Assembly: GCA_045541355.1 (NCBI GenBank)
Contig: JAZQIW010000039.1
Location: forward strand, 1-11,245
Direction of reading: 5' to 3'
From: UMGS1387 sp045541355
GTDB lineage: Bacteria; Bacillota; Clostridia; Oscillospirales; CAG-382
Length of the DNA stretch: 11,245 nt
The notes under the pieces were generated by a model. It saw only the letters and a list, made by a program, of their open reading frames with translations. It was not told the origin of the DNA and ran no database searches. Positions 1 through 5,559 of this stretch are shown here, one piece after another. Positions within the stretch are counted from its first letter, which is position 1. Each line of letters opens with the position of its first letter. A program made the translations under genes and the position numbers.

Positions 1-55
1 AGTAAGCATTTGCATCTTTTACAACAAATTCTTTTGTTATTGATGATGTAGCCAT
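1..55 (-). CDS. Small protein of unknown function, N-terminal fragment cut by the window edge
   Basis: Only the first 18 codons are inside the window, reading MATSSITKEFVVKDANAY. The start is supported by a purine-rich ribosome binding site (AAGGTGGTG) five bases upstream and by a near-consensus promoter further upstream. The opening MATSSITK-x-FV resembles, from memory, a family of small uncharacterised proteins common in accessory DNA of Clostridia (phages, conjugative elements, toxin-antitoxin neighbourhoods). That likeness is an impression from a short N-terminus, not a demonstrated homology. It is transcribed in the same direction as the HNH/HU genes to its right but has its own promoter, so it is probably a separate unit. 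No function can be assigned. Confidence 0.6.
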   Translation of the reverse strand, partial: MATSSITKEFVVKDANAY

Positions 56-135
56 AAAAACACCACCTTATATACTGTACACAACATTAATAACACTCAT
101 ACATACACAAATATCCTATACTATATCGCATACAT

Positions 136-164
136 ATTATACACTTTTTTTCTCATTTTTTCAA
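136..164 (-). promoter_or_regulatory. Promoter of the left-edge small gene
   Basis: On the minus strand a TTGAAA -35 box (159-164) and a perfect TATAAT -10 box (136-141) are separated by 17 bp. The predicted start lies around position 129, leaving a leader of about 75 nt before the ATG at 55. It sits immediately downstream of two AT-rich palindromes (189-219). Confidence 0.7.
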
Positions 165-188
165 TAGTAAAAATAAACCAATTAACAC

Positions 189-219
189 TATCAATATTAT
201 TGATATTCTACAAATATCA
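189..219. repeat. Overlapping AT-rich palindromes upstream of the left-edge promoter
   Basis: TATCAATA (189-196) and TATTGATA (198-205) form a perfect 17-bp palindrome around one central T. TGATATT (201-207) and AATATCA (213-219) form a second inverted repeat sharing part of the first. They lie between the end of the HNH-like gene and the -35 box of the left-edge gene. They could be an operator for that promoter or a weak transcript-end structure. There is no clear T-run for a canonical terminator. Confidence 0.45.
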
Positions 220-276
220 TAAATAATCTATCATCCACTAATATTATATTCCAAATTATTAATAAATGCAATAGTT

Positions 277-1506
277 TTAATATTTATCAAACTCGACTTT
301 CCAATTTACCATTGCATTATAAGTTTTATTTGGAACTTTTCCTTTACACTTTTTTGCAAAATCCATAATATAATCTTTCTTGTAATTTATAAAGGCTTCC
401 TTTGCTTCTTCATATGTATCAAAAGAACCGATTATATTTTTTTTGCCTAATATTCTCATGCAAGCTTCATATTTTCCCGTACTTGTATTTTGAGAAACGT
501 TTGATTTGTTGCTTTTTCTTTCAAGTAGTACATTTGCAAAATGTGAAATAAGGGTACAAGTCTCTGGACTATAATGGGTATTTTTATAAACAAGAATGTC
601 TTTGTCTAAATCAACTTTTCTATCATTCATTTTGTTCTCAAGATACCATTTTCTAAAATTAGAAAAATTGTGCCATTCGGGAGAGAGTGTACAGTTGGCA
701 TAATAAGGCTTGGCTGCATGTAATTCTTCGCTATAACACCTTTGAATCATATTAACCCACTTAATGTATATTGCACGATCTTCTTTATGAGAGTTTGGAT
801 CATTGCATCCAAGATATCCAATACCATAGTTTGTCCTTTTCCATTTGTTTTCATACCAGTCATCTTCTTTATATACAATATCATTTGTGATTTCAAATAT
901 CATATCCTCGGAGTCGGTTTCACCATTATAATATCTTTCCATAATTGCATTATATTGTTTCTCGCCTACCGGAAAAATATGCTTGTAATAGTTATCTTTT
1001 TTGTTATTATTTTTATGCCAGCAGCGCGTGTTGCCCACCATATCATAATTTACAATAAAAGCACTCACAACCAACTTCCAAATCTCAATTATTTCTCTTT
1101 GGTACACCCATTTCGTGCCATTATATACATTTTTCTGTAAAATGCATATTTTTTCACCCGAATCATTTACTTTTTGTCTTTTGAATATATATCTTCCATT
1201 ATTATATTCCAACACTCTGCCGTAAGATGAAATCCATACCCACTTATAATCAATAAGCTCCACAAAGCACTCATCAGTATTTACCAACTTTATGCCTAAT
1301 CGTTCGGTATTAAGAATTCTTTCGGGAATGGGAAATTTATACTGTCTGTCGATTGTTATCAACCTGTCATTTTGTAAATTTCCGTTTCGTTTGGTATAAA
1401 ATGAGCTAATGCAATTTTTGCAATAATATCCGTGTTTACTAAACACTCTAATTGGCAGGTCTCTTTTGCATCTTGTACATACTCTTGTCTCATTCTTATC
1501 ATTCAT
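277..1506 (-). CDS. Phage-type zinc-ribbon / HNH-like / AP2-like DNA-binding protein
   Basis: This 409-residue protein appears modular. An N-terminal zinc-ribbon-like motif uses C10, C13, C29 and C32. Residues about 80-180 resemble a NUMOD4 plus HNH layout: KWVWISSYGRVLEY, then VVSAFI, then an N/H/D-rich CWHKNNNKKDN stretch. The canonical HNH histidines are not all recognisable. Residues about 245-325 carry the W-x3-RCY, SPEWHNFSNFRKWY, DLDKDIL and YSPETC signature typical of a phage and homing-endonuclease-associated protein family. Residues about 343-380 (TGKYEACMRILGKK, then GSFDTYEEAKEAF) look like an AP2-type DNA-binding domain. The start is firm: AAGGAGG lies four bases upstream of the ATG. 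It follows the HU pair by about 100 bp and may be cotranscribed. Such proteins are usually mobile-element endonucleases or their relatives. Catalysis is inferred, not shown. Confidence 0.8.
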   Translation of the reverse strand: MNDKNETRVCTRCKRDLPIRVFSKHGYYCKNCISSFYTKRNGNLQNDRLITIDRQYKFPIPERILNTERLGIKLVNTDECFVELIDYKWVWISSYGRVLEYNNGRYIFKRQKVNDSGEKICILQKNVYNGTKWVYQREIIEIWKLVVSAFIVNYDMVGNTRCWHKNNNKKDNYYKHIFPVGEKQYNAIMERYYNGETDSEDMIFEITNDIVYKEDDWYENKWKRTNYGIGYLGCNDPNSHKEDRAIYIKWVNMIQRCYSEELHAAKPYYANCTLSPEWHNFSNFRKWYLENKMNDRKVDLDKDILVYKNTHYSPETCTLISHFANVLLERKSNKSNVSQNTSTGKYEACMRILGKKNIIGSFDTYEEAKEAFINYKKDYIMDFAKKCKGKVPNKTYNAMVNWKVEFDKY

Positions 1507-1523
1507 TTGTCCTCCTTATATTT

Positions 1524-1565
1524 ACCCACACAAATGGGTTCGGCTCAGTTTTACTTCCTGCCGAA
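1524..1565 (-). promoter_or_regulatory. Two hairpins in the leader of the HNH-like gene
   Basis: In the minus-strand transcript two adjacent inverted repeats precede the ribosome binding site. The first pairs TTCGGC (1539-1544) with GCCGAA (1560-1565). The second pairs ACCCA (1524-1528) with TGGGT (1535-1539). They share one base at 1539, so both cannot form fully. The distal one ends about six bases before the Shine-Dalgarno (1511-1517). They may tune translation or mRNA ends of a homing-type gene. No T-run follows, so a terminator is unlikely. Confidence 0.4.
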
Positions 1566-1607
1566 TAGGAAATTAAAAAGTCCGTTAAGTTGTTTTGGTT
1601 CCTGTAA

Positions 1608-1991
1608 TTAGTCTTCGAAGCCGTTTGGCTCTTTGGCTAGCAAATCCTCACACGCCTTTGCAAGTTTGTTGAACGCCCTGAAAGACAGCGTGTATCGAGG
1701 CGGCAACATATGAAGTGTTCCACCTCTCATGTTGTCCTTTATTATGCGTTCCCTGTGATATTTGGGCGATAGTCTGAAGTAATCGTAAATTCCTACGGCG
1801 TCACCATTTTTTATGGCTTCAACCATAGCTTCGTGATATGTGTCCAGTACGGTTTTGATTATTTCCTTTGAATACTTTAGGTGATACTTTCTTTTATAGT
1901 TGGTTTTGTTTCCGCCGATAACAATTCTGCTTTTGTTGAGTTTGGAAGAAACCATATCAACAATATCGTTTTTATTTAATGTCGTATTCAT
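1608..1991 (-). CDS. HU/IHF-family DNA-binding protein (second of a tandem pair)
   Basis: This 127-residue protein is a divergent member of the bacterial HU/IHF fold. The core runs from about residue 40: YSKEIIKTVLDTYHEAM matches the second HU helix, IKNGDAVGIYDYFRLSPKY matches the G-D-x-V-x-L-x-G-F-G-x-F strand region, and a basic arm at about 78-98 is followed by the C-terminal helix (FRAFNKLAKACEDLL). The usual R-N-P-x-T-G arm tip is replaced by DNMRGG, and a basic insert (NKTNYKRKYHL, about 28-38) lengthens the region before helix 2. Expected role is sequence-tolerant DNA bending or compaction, possibly as an element-encoded nucleoid protein. Its ATG lies inside the end of the preceding HU gene (20-bp overlap) with an AGAAAGGA site upstream, indicating translational coupling. 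Confidence 0.82.
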   Translation of the reverse strand: MNTTLNKNDIVDMVSSKLNKSRIVIGGNKTNYKRKYHLKYSKEIIKTVLDTYHEAMVEAIKNGDAVGIYDYFRLSPKYHRERIIKDNMRGGTLHMLPPRYTLSFRAFNKLAKACEDLLAKEPNGFED

Positions 1992-2313
1992 TTTTTAATT
2001 TCCTTTCTGTATATTTCTTTGCAGCCTGATTTAGTCTTGACCCTGCTTTAATATGTGTCTTGTAGAGAGGGGGGATATATATGCGTTTGTTATGTGCAAT
2101 ATCACGTGCATATTTGCCCTTTTTGTACTTGGGGGCGATTGTCATATACCCGTTTAAGACAACTGCGTTTCCGTCAAGTATTGCTTGTTCTACGACATCA
2201 AAAAAGGCAGTCAGAATGTCGTTGACTGTCTCTTTTGAATATGGGGTGTTTCTGCTTCTCGTTAAATCGCAAATTTGTTTGATAACGCCGGGGCGAATTA
2301 TCGTTTCGTTCAT
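1972..2313 (-). CDS. HU/IHF-family DNA-binding protein (first of a tandem pair)
   Basis: This 113-residue protein shows the HU pattern more clearly than its neighbour. YSKETVNDILTAFFDVVEQA (about 25-44) aligns with HU helix 2. DGNAVVLNGYMTIAPKYKK (about 47-65) aligns with the strand leading into the arm. A basic arm ends in RIYIPP (about 77-82), and AGSRLNQAAKKY is the terminal helix. The proline-tipped arm motif of classical HU is missing. HU/IHF proteins act as dimers, and the overlap with the next gene suggests the two divergent subunits may be made together and pair. The start has AAAGGA about nine bases upstream. It follows the 55-residue gene by 42 bp. Confidence 0.85.
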   Translation of the reverse strand: MNETIIRPGVIKQICDLTRSRNTPYSKETVNDILTAFFDVVEQAILDGNAVVLNGYMTIAPKYKKGKYARDIAHNKRIYIPPLYKTHIKAGSRLNQAAKKYTERKLKNEYDIK

Positions 2314-2355
2314 AGTTTGTAGTTCCTTTCTTTTATTGGTAATGAAATTGTTGTT

Positions 2356-2523
2356 TTATGTGCTTTTCTTGTGTATTTTCCTCCATACTCGAATTTGTTC
2401 TTTTGCTTTATCAATATTTTCATACTTCTCCTTGAATGGTGGGGATGAATTTTGAGAGATGCGAATTGTTCCGTTATCTTCTTCAAAGAGAAGGAAACCA
2501 TAAAATTTACCTATGTAATACAT
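2356..2523 (-). CDS. Small protein of unknown function (55 residues), first gene of the HU operon
   Basis: This short gene starts MYYIGKFYGFLLFEEDNGTI and ends KEQIRVWRKIHKKST. It has an excellent ribosome binding site (AAAGGAG) five to six bases before its ATG, and its codon use reads as a natural protein. It overlaps, in another frame, a longer open frame (2310-2501) that lacks any ribosome binding site and is rejected here. A hydrophobic aromatic N-terminal third is followed by a charged stretch with a predicted C-terminal helix (YENIDKAKEQIRVWRKIHKK). I do not recognise a family. It is the promoter-proximal gene of the minus-strand group leading into the two HU genes and may be specific to the element. 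Confidence 0.72.
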   Translation of the reverse strand: MYYIGKFYGFLLFEEDNGTIRISQNSSPPFKEKYENIDKAKEQIRVWRKIHKKST

Positions 2524-2621
2524 TATATCTCCTTTCTATATGACACTGGTTTTGGTGGCGTAAAAATAAATATGTGGTTTGTTAGTTAATTGAGCGAGAG
2601 GGAAAGTGCTTACATAAATTA

Positions 2622-2669
2622 AACACTTAGATTGACTTGCTATTTCAGTAACAGGCTAATCTAAGTGTT
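2622..2669. repeat. 12-bp perfect inverted repeat between the tRNA and the HU operon
   Basis: AACACTTAGATT (2622-2633) is exactly complementary to AATCTAAGTGTT (2658-2669) across a 24-nt spacer. On the minus strand the right arm is followed by TTTAATTT, a poor T-tract, so it may be a weak terminator or attenuator ahead of the HU operon. The AATCTAAG core recurs at 2757-2764 inside the loop of the tRNA terminator. An operator or recombinase-binding role is equally possible. Confidence 0.6.
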
Positions 2670-2711
2670 CAATACTATTTGATTTTGTAGTGGACTATCT
2701 GCACAAAATTT

Positions 2712-2737
2712 TTTGTTAGACAAATTTGTTAGACAAA
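2712..2737. repeat. Tandem 13-bp direct repeat (TTTGTTAGACAAA x2)
   Basis: Two exact copies of TTTGTTAGACAAA abut at 2712-2724 and 2725-2737. Each unit is itself an interrupted palindrome (TTTGT-TAG-ACAAA), as expected of a binding site for a dimeric protein. They sit between the tRNA terminator and the island genes, where excisionase, integrase-arm or repressor sites would be expected if the island integrated at this tRNA. Confidence 0.6.
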
Positions 2738-2780
2738 ACAAAAAAGGAATGACTCAAATCTAAGATTAAAGCCATTCCTT
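2733..2780 (-). terminator. Intrinsic terminator of tRNA-Ser
   Basis: On the minus strand AAGGAATGGCT (2770-2780) pairs with AGTCATTCCTT (2744-2754) with one mismatch. The run TTTTTTGTTTTG follows, ending near 2733. It begins two bases after the encoded CCA of the tRNA. Confidence 0.85.
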
Positions 2781-2782
2781 AG

Positions 2783-2874
2783 TGGCGGAGAGACAGGGAT
2801 TCGAACCCTGGAACGGGTATTAGCCGTTACACGATTTCCAGTCGTGCGCCTTAGACCAGCTCAGCCATCTCTCC
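2783..2874 (-). tRNA. tRNA-Ser, anticodon GGA
   Basis: The 92-nt gene folds as a class II tRNA. The acceptor stem is GGAGAGA/TCTCTCC, the anticodon stem is CACGA/TCGTG around CTGGAAA (anticodon GGA, reading UCC and UCU), a long variable arm is closed by AACGG/CCGTT, and the T arm is CAGGG-TTCGAAT-CCCTG. The 3' CCA is encoded. A consensus promoter precedes it and a terminator follows. Its 3' end faces the AT-rich accessory region, making it a plausible integration site. Confidence 0.97.
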
Positions 2875-2912
2875 AAAGTATTAATTTGTGCTGCCCTCGC
2901 GACAGCTTTAAT

Positions 2913-2941
2913 AATATACCACACAAATCTATGTTTGTCAA
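2913..2941 (-). promoter_or_regulatory. Promoter of tRNA-Ser
   Basis: On the minus strand a perfect TTGACA -35 box (2936-2941) and TATATT -10 box (2913-2918) are spaced 17 bp apart, about 40 nt upstream of the mature tRNA 5' end. Confidence 0.85.
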
Positions 2942-3033
2942 GCCTTTTTTTGAAAAATGTTTTAGATTTTGGAGAAGGATGCATGAATGAGGCAAAAAGA
3001 CGTGACATAATAAAACCGCAAATATCTTTTTTG

Positions 3034-3062
3034 TTGACATAACCTAAAGTCGGGTGTATAAT
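3034..3062 (+). promoter_or_regulatory. Consensus promoter of the acidic-protein/AEC transporter unit
   Basis: A perfect TTGACA (3034-3039) and a perfect TATAAT (3057-3062) are separated by 17 bp. Transcription should start near 3069, giving a leader of about 27 nt before the ATG at 3096. The full consensus suggests strong, largely constitutive expression. Confidence 0.88.
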
Positions 3063-3095
3063 TTTAGTTAAAGATAGTTGAAAGAGGATATGCCT

Positions 3096-3521
3096 ATGTA
3101 TTACGCAATTATAGATGCAAACGGAACCATGAGCAGACTTACTACCGTTGCTTACGGCGTTAAGCTTTCGGATATAGCCGATTGGTTTGCCGATGAGTTC
3201 TGCGAGAACTATGAGCTGTACCATGAAGAAAGTGATGACGGCAGCGATGAAAAGGTAATGAAGCAGTGCGAGGAAATAAGAGAGCTTGCACGAGAGGGAG
3301 CCCTTGAAAAGGGTGACCTTGAAGGAATGTCCTTTGCCGTTTCGGATATTTCCGTCGAACTTTACGGAATATATGAAACCTATGAAGAATTTGTCGTTTC
3401 TTTCGAGAATTTTGTCTCGGATAAGCCCAAATATGTAAAGATAAAGCCTGAAAAGGAGCCGAAGGATATAATTGATGAGTGCGACAGGCTCAATTCTCTG
3501 CTGATAAGGGCAAGTATATAA
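3096..3521 (+). CDS. Acidic protein of unknown function
   Basis: I do not recognise a family for this 141-residue protein. It starts MYYAIIDANG, has no signal peptide or membrane segment, and is strongly acidic, with clusters such as HEESDDGSDEK (about 50-60). The C-terminal third is charged (KIKPEKEPKDIIDECDRL). The start at 3096 is chosen because AAAGAGG lies eight bases upstream. In-frame alternatives are a TTG at 3078 and an ATG at 3090, which is too close to that site. It is the first gene of a two-gene unit, 17 bp ahead of the transporter gene and without a terminator between them. A cytoplasmic regulatory or binding role would be a guess. Confidence 0.82.
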   Translation: MYYAIIDANGTMSRLTTVAYGVKLSDIADWFADEFCENYELYHEESDDGSDEKVMKQCEEIRELAREGALEKGDLEGMSFAVSDISVELYGIYETYEEFVVSFENFVSDKPKYVKIKPEKEPKDIIDECDRLNSLLIRASI

Positions 3522-3538
3522 TAATTCAGGAGGACAGG

Positions 3539-4483
3539 ATGCTTGATAGCTTTGTATTCAGCTTAAATACAACATTACCTGTTTTTGTTGTCATAGTGGT
3601 TGGAATGATTCTGAAAAGAGTAGGTCTGTTTTCGGAAACATATGCATCGCTTACTGATAAATATGTCTTTAAGGCGGCACTGCCCGTACTGCTGTTCAAG
3701 GACATTTCACAGATGAATTTCAGAGACGATTTTGATTGGAACTTTGTGGCGTTTTGCTTTGTTGTATCGCTGATAATGTTCCTTGCGGTGTGGCTTGCAT
3801 CGTTTGTTGCTTTGAAGGATAAATCCATGGTCGGTGCTTTTGCCCAGGGCGCAGCAAGAGGAAGCGCGGCAATCCTCGGCGTTGCACTCGCGACCAATAT
3901 TTACGGTACAACGGGACTTGCACCGCTTATGATTTTGTCGGTGGTGCCTGTTTTCAATATAATGTCGGTAGTTATTCTTGCATTTTCTGCCGCAGGCAAG
4001 GAGAATAAGCTTTCGGTCTCGGTAATTGTGAAAAATATTGTTACTAATCCCATTATTCTCGGTATACTTATAGGAATACCCTTTGCGCTGTTTGAAATCC
4101 CGCTTCCCGCCTTTGCTTCGGGAGCCGTTAACAGTATCTCGGCAACTGCAACTCCCATGGCACTTCTTGCAATCGGAGCATCCTTTAACCTTGCCGCAGC
4201 GAAAAAAAAGCTTGGTGTCGCACTTGCTGCCTCCATGGTAAAGCTGTTTCTTCTGCCGGCAATCTTTCTTCCCGTTGCCATAGCCTACGGCTTCAGGGAC
4301 AGCGCACTTGTTGCAATTTTTGTAATGCTCGGCTCTCCCACAACCGTAACCTGCTATATTATGTCAAAGAATATGGATAATGACCATGTGCTCTCGTCAA
4401 ATATAATTATGCTGTCAACCTTGCTGTCATCGGTTTCGGTGACGTTCTGGGTATTTTTCTTAAAGCACGCCTCGCTCATATAA
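3539..4483 (+). CDS. AEC-family (auxin efflux carrier-type) transporter
   Basis: This 314-residue integral membrane protein has the usual length and about ten hydrophobic segments of the AEC family. Examples lie at about residues 5-26, 68-92, 127-151, 168-188, 227-250, 253-275 and 287-309. Family-like signatures include the N-P-x-I-x-G-I-x-I-G-I helix near 170-180 and PMALLAIGASF near 206-216. Bacterial members export or import organic acids or similar anions such as malate. The substrate here cannot be read from sequence. The start at 3539 has AGGAGG five bases upstream. An in-frame extension to 3479 would run into the preceding gene and is rejected. It is second in its operon and ends just before a strong bidirectional terminator. 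Confidence 0.9.
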   Translation: MLDSFVFSLNTTLPVFVVIVVGMILKRVGLFSETYASLTDKYVFKAALPVLLFKDISQMNFRDDFDWNFVAFCFVVSLIMFLAVWLASFVALKDKSMVGAFAQGAARGSAAILGVALATNIYGTTGLAPLMILSVVPVFNIMSVVILAFSAAGKENKLSVSVIVKNIVTNPIILGILIGIPFALFEIPLPAFASGAVNSISATATPMALLAIGASFNLAAAKKKLGVALAASMVKLFLLPAIFLPVAIAYGFRDSALVAIFVMLGSPTTVTCYIMSKNMDNDHVLSSNIIMLSTLLSSVSVTFWVFFLKHASLI

Positions 4484-4498
4484 AGTACATAATACGTC

Positions 4499-4526
4499 AA
4501 AAAACGCCGCTTTTGCGGCGTTTTTT
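4499..4526. terminator. Bidirectional intrinsic terminator between convergent genes
   Basis: CGCCGC (4505-4510) and GCGGCG (4515-4520) form a GC-rich stem with a TTTT loop. It is flanked by an A-run on the left and six Ts on the right, so it can terminate both the transporter (plus) and the pseudouridine synthase (minus) transcripts. Confidence 0.93.
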
Positions 4527-4535
4527 CTGTTGAAT

Positions 4536-5411
4536 TTAAAGCTGCATAATTTCCTTGATGTCCTGCGGTAAAGACGCAGTAAGCACCAAAACCTCTTTTG
4601 TCATGGGATGGGGGAGAGTCAAGGTTTTGCAATGAAGGTGAGCCCTGACACCTTCAATTGGCGTGCCGTATAGAAAATCCCCGTATATAGGCATTCCCTC
4701 ATGGGCAAAATGAAGCCTTATCTGATGGGTTCTTCCCGTAATGGGAAACGCACGCATAAGGGAGAAGCTGCCGTCGGAACGGGTAAAGTCAAGCTCGTAA
4801 TGGGTTTTTGCACTTTTCCCTTCGGGATGTATCTGCCGCTTTATTATGCTGTCGGCACTTCTTGAAATCGGTGCATCAATTGTGCCGCTTTTGCGGGGCG
4901 GGACACCTTGAATGACGGCGGCGTATTCCTTTTTGATTTCACCCTTTTGAAGACTGCTTGTCAGACGCTGGGCGGCAATTGCATTTCTTGCAATAATCAC
5001 AACCCCCGTTGTGTCGCCGTCAAGACGTGTTATTGCGCGGAAGGTGAAGCTCTCGTTTCTGTATCTGTACATAACGGCGTTTGCCAATGTGTCGAGACGA
5101 TGTCCCTGCGATGGGTGGGTTGGCATTCCGAGAGGCTTGTTTATTACAAGCATATCGTTGTCCTCATAGATTATGTCAAGCGGAAGGTTTGTTTTTTCAA
5201 TGCTCTCGGAGACATTGTCGATAAGCGAAAGAGTCAGAAGGTCACCTTCGGATAAGACGAAGCGTACCGTAACAACATTGCCGTTAACGGCTATACCGCC
5301 GCCCGCTTTAAGTCTTGACAGGGTTCTTGAGGACAAAGAAAATTCTCTTTCAATTATCTGCTTTACGCTTTTTCCGATATCGTTGCTTGTTGCCTTGTAT
5401 TCAAGAAGCAT
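4536..5411 (-). CDS. RluA-family RNA pseudouridine synthase
   Basis: This 291-residue enzyme should convert specific uridines in rRNA or tRNA to pseudouridine. An S4-like RNA-binding region spans about residues 12-62. The catalytic domain begins near IIYEDNDMLVINKPLGMPTHP (about 80-100). It includes the catalytic-Asp motif R129-L130-D131 in RLDGDTTGVVIIARN, the K-x-Y strand (KKEYAAVIQG), and the family motif GRTHQIRLHFAHEGMPIYGD with LYG (226-249). The first residue of the usual HRLD motif is Thr. Target specificity cannot be assigned, because clostridial genomes carry several RluA paralogues. The start at 5411 is chosen because AAAGGAG lies nine bases upstream. A longer frame to 5441 has no such site. 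It is convergent with the transporter and divergent from mntP. Confidence 0.93.
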   Translation of the reverse strand: MLLEYKATSNDIGKSVKQIIEREFSLSSRTLSRLKAGGGIAVNGNVVTVRFVLSEGDLLTLSLIDNVSESIEKTNLPLDIIYEDNDMLVINKPLGMPTHPSQGHRLDTLANAVMYRYRNESFTFRAITRLDGDTTGVVIIARNAIAAQRLTSSLQKGEIKKEYAAVIQGVPPRKSGTIDAPISRSADSIIKRQIHPEGKSAKTHYELDFTRSDGSFSLMRAFPITGRTHQIRLHFAHEGMPIYGDFLYGTPIEGVRAHLHCKTLTLPHPMTKEVLVLTASLPQDIKEIMQL

Positions 5412-5453
5412 TGTCTTTGACTCCTTTCGCATAAAAGTCATTTTGTTACAATA

Positions 5454-5482
5454 ATTTTATAGTGCACGGTATAAAAAGTCAA
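5454..5482 (-). promoter_or_regulatory. Promoter of the pseudouridine synthase gene
   Basis: On the minus strand TTGACT (5477-5482) and TAAAAT (5454-5459) are spaced 17 bp apart, each one mismatch from consensus. It lies back to back with the mntP promoter, the two -35 boxes being about 20 bp apart. Confidence 0.72.
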
Positions 5483-5501
5483 TAGCGAAAGGGTATTTTG
5501 A

Positions 5502-5530
5502 TTGACATTTTATTGGGTGTGTGATATACT
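5502..5530 (+). promoter_or_regulatory. Promoter of mntP
   Basis: TTGACA (5502-5507), 17-bp spacer, TATACT (5525-5530). The predicted start near 5537 leaves a leader of only about 23 nt. That is too short for the manganese riboswitch that controls some mntP genes. Confidence 0.82.
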
Positions 5531-5559
5531 TTTTTTACAGTGATTGGAGTGAATACTAT

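Noticed and set aside
742..1140. 132-codon plus-strand frame rich in I, V and F
   Set aside because: It is antisense to the HNH-like gene. Its hydrophobic content is the expected reflection of AT-rich coding DNA, and no start signal was seen.
1500..1610. Group I intron or other self-splicing element around the HNH-like gene
   Set aside because: The gene has its own strong ribosome binding site and no recognisable intron core was seen. The neighbouring HU gene is complete, so there is no interrupted host gene.
2310..2501. 63-codon minus-strand frame starting MVSFSLKK
   Set aside because: It has no ribosome binding site, a composition unlike a real protein, and overlaps the well-supported 55-codon gene at 2356-2523.
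2983..3042. 19-codon leader-like frame (MNEAKRRDIIKPQISFLLT) with GGAGAAGGA upstream
   Set aside because: There is no convincing promoter upstream, and it ends inside the -10/-35 spacer of the next promoter. It is probably coincidental.
2820..3224. 134-codon minus-strand frame
   Set aside because: It runs through the tRNA-Ser gene, its promoter and the start of the acidic-protein gene, so it cannot be a real gene.
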